Below, in pieces: positions 1 to 5,181 of a DNA stretch of 6,491 nt (position 1 is the first letter of the stretch; every line of letters begins with the position of its first letter). Source of the stretch: Actinomycetota bacterium (GTDB lineage Bacteria > Actinomycetota > Actinomycetes > S36-B12); contig WLND01000104.1 of NCBI GenBank assembly GCA_009726075.1, positions 1 through 6,491 on the forward strand. Reading direction: 5' to 3'. A program made the translations under genes and the position numbers. Under the pieces are notes generated by a model. The model worked only from the letters and a program-made list of their open reading frames with translations, made no database searches and had not been told where the DNA came from.

Positions 1-80
1 GCACGCGACCGCTGCAGCGGCCGCCGCCTTCCGTCCAGACGTTTTCAGCATTCTGTACTCCATTCAGTGATTCACAGGAA
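1..80. other. Non-coding segment downstream of the lectin-like gene
   Basis: This stretch follows the stop codon of the minus-strand lectin-like gene and runs to the window edge. It holds a perfect 12-bp palindrome, CCGCTGCAGCGG, at 9-20. The palindrome has no spacer for a loop and no following T-tract on either strand, so it is not a convincing terminator. No open frame with a recognisable protein or start signal is present. Confidence 0.4.
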
Positions 81-647
81 TTACGACTGCACTCGCCAAG
101 TCTGTCGATCAGCGGTCGCCGCCGCACAGGTCTCCCACGTCAGTGTGCGCTTCAGGTGGACCGGCGATCCGCCACCACCGGGCGTCGACGTCGGGCCCGC
201 GGTGAGGCACAGGGTCTTGGAGCCGACCGGCATGATCATGCCCCCGCTCATCACCACTGCCTTCGTCACTTTGGTGCCGCATGACTTCAGGGTGACGCTA
301 CCGCCTGCCTTCACGCCGGCTCCGACAACGCAGACCCCGAAGTAGGGGAACCGCAGCGAGCCCTTCGCGATACCGGTCGTCGTGACGCCCTGATCGACCG
401 TGATGCCGCCTTCGGAGTCGTAGCAGGAGTGGGTCTGCAGGGGGCTGGTCGGCGAGGCGCTCTCCTTGGACCCGGTCATGTCGATGCAGTAGCCGCGCGG
501 CTCGTCGAGGCTGCTCACGAGCTTGATCTCGGATACTGAACCAGCCGCAGATGCCGGCGCGGCCATCAAACCCGTGGCTGCGACCAAGGCCGACAGGCCG
601 AGAACAGCAGCAATCAAGGGGCGGTGCTTGTCAGAACGGGGGTCCAT
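81..647 (-). CDS. Secreted six-cysteine protein, probable ricin-type beta-trefoil lectin domain
   Basis: This encodes a 188-residue exported protein whose likely role is carbohydrate binding at or outside the cell surface. The N-terminus is a signal peptide: charged residues MDPRSDKHR, a hydrophobic stretch at about 11-30, and a likely cleavage after ASA near residue 34. The mature part has exactly six cysteines, C54/C75, C106/C123 and C147/C174. They form three successive pairs, as expected for the three subdomains of a beta-trefoil. The block at 53-75 (YCIDMTGS to LQTHSC) resembles the start of ricin-B repeats, and the end has a QxW-type motif (RQTWRV, 181-186). The earlier repeats lack a clear QxW. 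The ATG at 647 was chosen because GAGGAG lies just upstream and the signal peptide starts there; the open frame extends further but runs into galE. No catalytic domain is attached, which is unusual for this fold. The lectin assignment is probable; secretion is well supported. Confidence 0.72.
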   Translation of the reverse strand: MDPRSDKHRPLIAAVLGLSALVAATGLMAAPASAAGSVSEIKLVSSLDEPRGYCIDMTGSKESASPTSPLQTHSCYDSEGGITVDQGVTTTGIAKGSLRFPYFGVCVVGAGVKAGGSVTLKSCGTKVTKAVVMSGGMIMPVGSKTLCLTAGPTSTPGGGGSPVHLKRTLTWETCAAATADRQTWRVQS

Positions 648-651
648 TTCT

Positions 652-657
652 CTCCTC
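652..657 (-). promoter_or_regulatory. Shine-Dalgarno sequence of the lectin-like gene
   Basis: GAGGAG lies 4 bases before the ATG at 647 and fixes that start. Four of its six bases (GAGG, 654-657) fall inside the downstream arm of a 12-bp inverted repeat, so the site may be hidden when the leader RNA folds. Confidence 0.7.
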
Positions 658-727
658 GAGCAGTCGATCCGAAGATCGGCAGGCGCCTTGCCTGCGGGGC
701 AACGAGTCACAGTCTGACTGCTCGAGG
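654..727 (-). promoter_or_regulatory. Structured mRNA leader: 12-bp stem enclosing two hairpins over the ribosome-binding site
   Basis: Read on the minus strand, CCTCGAGCAGTC (727-716) is perfectly complementary to GACTGCTCGAGG (665-654), with 50 bases between the arms. Inside are two adjacent hairpins. One is GCAGGC-AAGGC-GCCTGC (695-679), with a 6-bp stem and 5-base loop. The other is CGATC-TTCG-GATCG (678-665), with a 5-bp stem and a UUCG loop closed by C-G; it shares base 665 with the long stem. About 20 bases (715-696) remain single-stranded. The result would be a three-way-junction-like fold whose last helix covers GAGG of the Shine-Dalgarno site. The pairing is seen directly. Regulation of translation is inferred, and I do not recognise a known riboswitch class. 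A DNA-level operator is the main alternative. Confidence 0.5.
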
Positions 728-739
728 CCCACGAGCAAC

Positions 740-755
740 ACCGTGAAAACACGGT
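740..755 (-). terminator. Hairpin after galE, possible terminator lacking a U-tract
   Basis: On the minus strand ACCGTG-TTTT-CACGGT forms a perfect 6-bp stem with a TTTT loop. Three more pairs can be added outside it if two G-U wobbles are allowed. It lies 42 bases after the galE stop. The bases that follow (GTTGCTCG) are not a T-run, so it would be a non-canonical terminator. It may equally be an operator or part of the leader of the next gene. Confidence 0.35.
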
Positions 756-796
756 ACTTGAGGAAAAGTTTCGACGCGCCGCGCGGGTAGCACGCG

Positions 797-1765
797 TCAG
801 TGCGGCGGATGCGCCTGCCACGCCGACCACGCCGAGGCAACCATGTCGCGCAGGTCGTGCCTGGCTCGCCAGCCGAGGACATCGGCAATCCGCTCCGTCG
901 CCGCGGTCGAAGCCGGTGGGTCGCCCGCTCGGCGCGCGACGACCTCGGGCTGCACATCGGCCCCGACGACGTCCGACACCATGTCCATCACCTCGCGAAC
1001 CGACGAGCCAACTCCCCGACCGACATTGAGCACTGTCGCACTTTGCGTCGTCTCGCAATGGCTGGCAGCGGCTACGTGGGCATCTGCGAGGTCGGCGACG
1101 TGGATGTAGTCGCGAATGCAGGTGCCGTCAGGGGTCGGGTAGTCGTCGCCGAAGATTCTCGGACGCTCACCATTGGCCAGCGCGCGGAAGACCATCGGCA
1201 CCAGATTGTTCACGCTATTGTCACCGAGCTCATCACCCGCCGCTCCCGCAACGTTGAAGTAGCGGAGGGCAACCCACGAGAGTCCGTCGGCGACCCCCTG
1301 GGCCCGCGACATCCACTCGCCGGCCACCTTCGTTTCGCCGTACGGCGACTCGGGGGTCAGCGGAGCGTCTTCGTCGATCGGGTTCGTCAGTGGCGTGCCA
1401 TAGACGGCGGCCGATGAGGAGTACACAAACCGTTGCACCCCCTCGGCTTTCATCGCCTCAAGGAGGCTCAGCATGCCGTCGACGTTCTCGCGGTAGTAGT
1501 AGAGGGGGATGTGGACGGACTCCCCTGCCGCCTTCTTGGCCGCCAGGTGAATGACTCCGTCGACGGCGTGCTCGCGCAGCGCAGCCGCTACGGCGCCACG
1601 GTCGGCAACCGATGCTCGAACTACCGCGACACCGGGCGGTACCTTGCGCTCGACGCCACTCGAGAAGTCATCGAGCACCACGACGTTGCGACCGCTTGCC
1701 TGCAGCACCCTCACCACATGCGCGCCGATGTAGCCCGCACCCCCCGTGACCAGCCAGGTGGTCAC
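797..1765 (-). CDS. galE: UDP-glucose 4-epimerase GalE
   Basis: GalE interconverts UDP-glucose and UDP-galactose in the cytoplasm, using tightly bound NAD+. It serves galactose use and the supply of UDP-galactose for surface polysaccharides. At 322 residues it is close to normal for an extended short-chain dehydrogenase/reductase. The Rossmann motif TGGAGYIG is at 7-14 and the adenosine-ribose acidic residues LDD are at 31-33. The substrate-strand motif HLAAKKAAGES is at 73-83, SSSAAVYG at 116-123 contains the catalytic Ser118, and YGETK at 142-146 gives the Tyr142/Lys146 pair. FNVAGA is at 170-175, and GDDYPTPDGTCIRDYIHVADLADAHV-type sequence at 206-231 is classic GalE. The GTG start overlaps the purC stop by 4 bases (GTGA), so translation is probably coupled. 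Epimerase identity is firm; specificity for glucose rather than N-acetylated or uronic sugars is not proven by sequence alone. Confidence 0.93.
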   Translation of the reverse strand: MTTWLVTGGAGYIGAHVVRVLQASGRNVVVLDDFSSGVERKVPPGVAVVRASVADRGAVAAALREHAVDGVIHLAAKKAAGESVHIPLYYYRENVDGMLSLLEAMKAEGVQRFVYSSSAAVYGTPLTNPIDEDAPLTPESPYGETKVAGEWMSRAQGVADGLSWVALRYFNVAGAAGDELGDNSVNNLVPMVFRALANGERPRIFGDDYPTPDGTCIRDYIHVADLADAHVAAASHCETTQSATVLNVGRGVGSSVREVMDMVSDVVGADVQPEVVARRAGDPPASTAATERIADVLGWRARHDLRDMVASAWSAWQAHPPH

Positions 1766-2658
1766 CTGAAGGTCTCACCGGTCAGGCGCTCGTAGGCCTC
1801 GATGTACTTGGCCCGGGTCTTCTCGACGACCTCATCGGGCAGCGGCGGCGGCGGCGTATCGCTGTCCTTGTCCCAGCCCGACGCCGGCGAGGTGAGCCAA
1901 TCGCGGACGTACTGCTTGTCGAACGACGCCTGGGGATGACCGGGCTCCCACTCGAGCAGTGGCCAGTAGCGTGACGAATCCGGGGTGAGCACCTCGTCTG
2001 CGAGCACAACCTGCCCGGCGTACTTGCCCGACAGCCCGATCCCGAACTCGAACTTCGTGTCGGCGAGGATGAGTCCGCGCTCGCGAGCCAGCGCTTCGGC
2101 CCGCCGATAGATCTCCAGGGACAGTCGCCTGAGTTCCTGGGCCTCCTCCTGACCGATGAGCATCATGACCTCGTCAAAGGTGACGTTGCGGTCGTGCTCG
2201 CCCGCCGGCGCCTTCTCGGCAGGCGTGAAGATCGGCTTGGGCAGCAGCGAGCCGTCCTTGAGCCCCGGCGGCAGGTTGAGCCCGCAGATGGAACCGGCCG
2301 CGCGGTAGTCGACAAGGCCCGATCCAGTGAGATAGCCCCGCACGACGCACTCGATCGGGAGCATCTCGAGGCGGTCGCAGATCATCGCCCGACCCCGCAC
2401 GGCGGACGGCACATTGGTGTTGCGCAGGTGATTGGGCACCACGCCCTCGAGCACCTCGAACCACCAGAGCGATAGCTGGGTGAGGATGCGGCCCTTGTCC
2501 GGGATGGTCGTGGGCAGCACCCAGTCGTAGGCGGAGATTCGGTCGCTCGCGACGAAGAGGAGGCGATCCTCGGGAGTCGTGTAGAGGTCGCGGACCTTGC
2601 CCGAGTACAGGTGCGTATAGCTATCAGGGAGGGCGTAGGGCGGGGGCTCGATGGTCAC
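1762..2658 (-). CDS. purC: Phosphoribosylaminoimidazole-succinocarboxamide synthase (SAICAR synthetase) PurC
   Basis: PurC uses ATP to join L-aspartate to CAIR, giving SAICAR in IMP synthesis; PurB, encoded just upstream, then cleaves SAICAR. The 298-residue length fits the longer actinobacterial/yeast type rather than the roughly 240-residue E. coli type. LYSGKVRDLY (17-26) begins the ATP-binding part and SDRISAYDWV is at 38-47. Both family signatures are intact: LPIECVVRGYLTGS (100-113) and LADTKFEFG (198-206). DEVLTPDSSRYW (221-232) and SFDKQYVRDWL (245-255) follow. The GTG at 2658 was chosen because no in-frame ATG precedes the conserved start and GGAG (2669-2666) lies 7 bases upstream. 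The start overlaps the purB stop by 4 bases, and the stop overlaps the galE start the same way. The open frame continues further upstream only because it runs through purB in another frame. Confidence 0.96.
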   Translation of the reverse strand: MTIEPPPYALPDSYTHLYSGKVRDLYTTPEDRLLFVASDRISAYDWVLPTTIPDKGRILTQLSLWWFEVLEGVVPNHLRNTNVPSAVRGRAMICDRLEMLPIECVVRGYLTGSGLVDYRAAGSICGLNLPPGLKDGSLLPKPIFTPAEKAPAGEHDRNVTFDEVMMLIGQEEAQELRRLSLEIYRRAEALARERGLILADTKFEFGIGLSGKYAGQVVLADEVLTPDSSRYWPLLEWEPGHPQASFDKQYVRDWLTSPASGWDKDSDTPPPPLPDEVVEKTRAKYIEAYERLTGETFR

Positions 2659-4088
2659 AGGATGTCTCCAGGGTGGTAGGCGGCGGCGTCCGGATGCGCA
2701 GTCGCAAGGACGTTGACCCGCTCGACGACAGCCGCGACCTGCTGGCCCGCCGCGCCGGTGAAATCGAGGGGCTGCGAGATGAGCGCCTGCAGTTCTGGGA
2801 GCGCGATCCCGAGCCGGCCGTCGGCGGCCAGGCGCTCGAGCAGGTCGTTCTCGGCCGCGACCTGCTCGCGCAGGGCGAGCGCCACGGCCACCGCGTGCTC
2901 CTTGATGACCTCGTGCGCTGTCTCGCGCCCGACACCGTTGCGCACCGCGGCCATGAGGATCTTTGTCGTGGCGAGGAATGGCAGGTAGCGGTCGAGTTCG
3001 CGGTCGATCACTGCGGGGAAGGCGCCGAAGTCGTCGAGCACCGTCAGGAACGTCTCGAAGAGGCCGTCCAACGCAAAGAACGAGTCGGGCAGCGCTACCC
3101 GGCGAACGACGGAGCAGGAGACATCGCCCTCGTTCCACTGGCTCCCGGCGAGCTCCGAGGTCATCGTGAGGTAGCCGCGCAGCAGCACCGCGAACCCATT
3201 GACCCGTTCGCAGGAGCGGCTGTTCATCTTGTGTGGCATCGCCGACGAGCCGACCTGCCCAGGGCGGAAACCCTCGGTCACGAGGTCGAGCCCGGCCATG
3301 AGTCGGATGGTGGTGGCAAGGCTGGACGGCGCTGCCGCAACCTGCACGAGGGCGGCGACGACGTCGAAGTCGAGGGACCGCGGGTAGACCTGCCCCACGC
3401 TTGTGAGGACGTCGGCGAAGCCGAGGTGGCGCGCCACGCTCGATTCGAGCGCCTCGAGCTTGACCGCGTCGCCATCGAGGAGATCGAGCATGTCCTGCGC
3501 CGTGCCAACCGGGCCCTTGATCCCGCGAAGCGGGTACCTGTTCAGCAGTTCGTCGATGCGCGCGAAGGCGATAAGGAGCTCATCGGCGGCACTCGCGAAG
3601 CGCTTGCCCAGGGTGGTCGTCTGGGCGGGCACGTTGTGCGAGCGTCCGGTGAGTGCCGTGTCGGAGTACTGCGCTGCGAGGGCTGCGAGACGCGCGAGGG
3701 CTGCCACCGCCTTGTCGCGAACGAGACCGAGCGACTCGCGGATCTGCAGCTGCTCAACATTCTCGGTGAGGTCGCGCGAGGTCATGCCGAGGTGGATGAG
3801 CTCATGCCCGGCGAGGTCGTTGAACTCCTCGATCCGGGCCTTCACGTCGTGCTTGCTCACCCGCTCGCGATGGGCAATCGACATCAGGTCGACCTGTTCG
3901 ATCGCGGCCTCATAATCAGCGATGGCCTCGACCGGTATCGACAGGCCGAGCTCGGACTGCGCCCTCATCACCGCGATCCACAGCCGGCGTTCGAGCACGA
4001 TCTTCGCGGTGGGCGACCAAATCCCGTTCATGGCCGCGGAGGCATACCGGTCTGAAAGGACGTTCGGGATCTGTTCGTCCGCAATCAC
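2655..4088 (-). CDS. purB: Adenylosuccinate lyase PurB
   Basis: PurB removes fumarate twice in purine synthesis, from SAICAR to give AICAR and from adenylosuccinate to give AMP. The 477-residue protein belongs to the fumarase/aspartase superfamily and is normally a homotetramer. KHDVKA (79-84) holds one active-site histidine, TSRDLTEN (103-110) the substrate-binding segment and GRSHNVPAQTTTLGKRFA-type sequence (148-165) the His151 region. The flexible signature loop GSSAMPHKMN (280-289) is complete and carries the catalytic serine. The GTG at 4088 was chosen because the N-terminus IPNVLSDRYAS is where actinobacterial PurB proteins begin and AAGGA (4100-4096) is 7 bases upstream. A longer ATG start at 4208 would add about 40 low-complexity residues and run into the preceding gene, so it is rejected. 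The product is followed at once by purC. Confidence 0.96.
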   Translation of the reverse strand: MIADEQIPNVLSDRYASAAMNGIWSPTAKIVLERRLWIAVMRAQSELGLSIPVEAIADYEAAIEQVDLMSIAHRERVSKHDVKARIEEFNDLAGHELIHLGMTSRDLTENVEQLQIRESLGLVRDKAVAALARLAALAAQYSDTALTGRSHNVPAQTTTLGKRFASAADELLIAFARIDELLNRYPLRGIKGPVGTAQDMLDLLDGDAVKLEALESSVARHLGFADVLTSVGQVYPRSLDFDVVAALVQVAAAPSSLATTIRLMAGLDLVTEGFRPGQVGSSAMPHKMNSRSCERVNGFAVLLRGYLTMTSELAGSQWNEGDVSCSVVRRVALPDSFFALDGLFETFLTVLDDFGAFPAVIDRELDRYLPFLATTKILMAAVRNGVGRETAHEVIKEHAVAVALALREQVAAENDLLERLAADGRLGIALPELQALISQPLDFTGAAGQQVAAVVERVNVLATAHPDAAAYHPGDIL

Positions 4089-4159
4089 GCCCTCATCCTT
4101 CCACGCGGGCCGGGCCCCTCCAACCTCGTCGCCAGCGCCGTCGGGGCTGCCCCCTCCGG
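4089..4159 (-). other. Short gap between the secreted protein gene and purB
   Basis: These 71 bases contain the purB ribosome-binding site and several G/C runs that can pair locally, for example GGGG-GCAG-CCCC on the minus strand. I see no T-tract and no convincing promoter, so read-through from the upstream gene into purB is plausible. Confidence 0.4.
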
Positions 4160-5113
4160 TTACCTCGTTCCGGTGTTGCTGTCCGTGATGTCGTCCTGCG
4201 TGAGGCAACCCACCGGGTTCTGGGCCGCCAGGCTGTAGAGCGAGGGGTCATTTCGCTCCGCGATCCACGCATTCTCGACCGAGGTGAGCACGGCAAGCAT
4301 CGATGCCTTCGTTGCCGGGTCGAGGTAGTTGGCGAGGCACGCGTGCCACGGCTTGCCGCTGTTGTCGTTCTTCGAGAAGAAGACTCCGGTCTCGATGGTG
4401 CCGAAGCCCAGGGCTTTCCAGTTGGGGTTGTAGTCGCTGACGAGGCCGATCGGCTGGCCAGCTTTGACCCTGTCGCCGACCTTCACCGAAGGATTGACGA
4501 GGTGCTCGTGCTCGAACAGGATCGATGCCCCGCCAGGCATGCACGAAGTGCCGGTCGGGGCGACACGGACGCTGTAGTCGTTGCTGTAGAGCTGCGGCAG
4601 GTCGCAGACCGTGCCATCGACCATGGAGATCACCGGCGTGCCAAGGGGTGCGATGAATGACATCTGCGGCTCCTTGGCACCGCGGACGTCCTCGCCGTAG
4701 ATGCCCAGAATGTGCCGGTACATCGCCGTGTCGGCGGGGTCACTGAACGTCGGAGGCGTCACCCCCCGGATCTGCATGACGCCGGCCTTGCCCGTGCTGG
4801 CGCTGTAGGTGTCGACCGCCAGACCCCAGTTCTTGACAGCCTTCGGGATGCTCGCGTTCGAGGCGATGCCGTTGCTCGTGCCGCTTCCGGATCCGCTGCC
4901 GCCCGACTGGCCGGAGACCCTCACCCACACGAGCTTCGCGCCCTTCTTCATGCAGCGCAGATCACTATTGCCCACGTGCACGGTGACGCCAGCCTTGGAG
5001 CACGCGGCTCCCGGCCTAGGCGCGGCGCCTGCCGCGGGCGCCAGCGCGGTAGCAGCCAAGGCAGCCATCGTTGCGCTTGCGGTTGCGAGACTAAGAATGC
5101 GAAATACGTGCAC
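4160..5113 (-). CDS. Secreted M23/LytM-like protein with degenerate active site
   Basis: This is a 317-residue exported protein of unknown function. Residues 1-30 form a signal peptide (hydrophobic at about 5-30, cleavage near AGA-AP). A small module follows at 36-66 with C38 and C54 and the ending KLVWVRV, then a Gly/Ser linker (67-82). Residues about 150-247 resemble the beta-rich M23 peptidase domain: APLGTPVISMVDGTV (155-169), HEHL (202-205) and VKVGDRVKAGQPIG (210-223). The HxH motif expected near 240-246 reads GTIETGVFF, and no HxxxD ligand pair stands before GTPV. Zinc binding therefore seems lost, and a binding or scaffold role at the wall is more likely than hydrolysis. Six cysteines (38, 54, 170, 191, 259, 303) suggest disulfides. 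The GTG start is fixed by AGGAGG at 5126-5121, 7 bases away. Secretion is firm, the fold moderate, the function unknown. It sits between two purine genes. Confidence 0.75.
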   Translation of the reverse strand: MHVFRILSLATASATMAALAATALAPAAGAAPRPGAACSKAGVTVHVGNSDLRCMKKGAKLVWVRVSGQSGGSGSGSGTSNGIASNASIPKAVKNWGLAVDTYSASTGKAGVMQIRGVTPPTFSDPADTAMYRHILGIYGEDVRGAKEPQMSFIAPLGTPVISMVDGTVCDLPQLYSNDYSVRVAPTGTSCMPGGASILFEHEHLVNPSVKVGDRVKAGQPIGLVSDYNPNWKALGFGTIETGVFFSKNDNSGKPWHACLANYLDPATKASMLAVLTSVENAWIAERNDPSLYSLAAQNPVGCLTQDDITDSNTGTR

Positions 5114-5120
5114 GGTGAAA

Positions 5121-5126
5121 CCTCCT
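5121..5126 (-). promoter_or_regulatory. Strong Shine-Dalgarno sequence of the M23-like gene
   Basis: A perfect AGGAGG lies 7 bases before the GTG at 5113. It is the strongest ribosome-binding site in the window and decides this start over the in-frame ATG at codon 16, which would truncate the signal peptide. High translation of this exported protein is inferred. Confidence 0.85.
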
Positions 5127-5140
5127 CGGCTGAAGACGAG

Positions 5141-5177
5141 AAACTACCCCCGTCCGGGCGCTCGGGGCAAGGCCTTG
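5141..5177 (-). promoter_or_regulatory. Possible promoter and short inverted repeats before the M23-like gene
   Basis: On the minus strand TTGCCC (5170-5165) and TAGTTT (5146-5141) are separated by 18 bases, a weak fit to a housekeeping promoter that would start transcription about 20 bases before the ribosome-binding site. The same stretch holds a 10-bp palindrome, CAAGGCCTTG (5177-5168), just after the purD stop. It also holds a 5-bp stem, CCCCG/CGGGG (5167-5163 and 5152-5148), with a 10-base loop and a few Ts after it. Promoter, weak terminator or operator are all possible. Confidence 0.28.
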
Positions 5178-5181
5178 TCGT

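Noticed and set aside
9..20. Palindrome CCGCTGCAGCGG as a terminator of the lectin-like gene
   Set aside because: It has no loop spacer and no T-run on either side, and palindromes of this size are not rare in GC-rich DNA. The window ends before the context can be judged.
710..720. Short inverted repeat CAGTC-T-GACTG as an independent operator
   Set aside because: Half of it is already part of the 12-bp leader repeat, and with only one base between the arms it cannot form a hairpin of its own. I treat it as a by-product of the larger structure, although dimer binding on DNA is not excluded.
648..1058. Longer version of the lectin-like protein starting inside galE
   Set aside because: The extension would overlap galE by about 260 bases, is low-complexity Arg/Gly sequence, and would bury the signal peptide inside the protein. 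The ATG at 647 has its own ribosome-binding site.
2659..3138. Longer purC starting inside purB
   Set aside because: The added residues are Arg-rich out-of-frame translation of purB. The GTG at 2658 with GGAG upstream matches the usual PurC N-terminus.
2673..4055. Long plus-strand open frame of 460 codons opposite purB
   Set aside because: It lies wholly antisense to a well-conserved gene, has no recognisable domain and is rich in Arg, Glu and Gly. That is typical of a mirror frame in GC-rich DNA with third-position GC bias.
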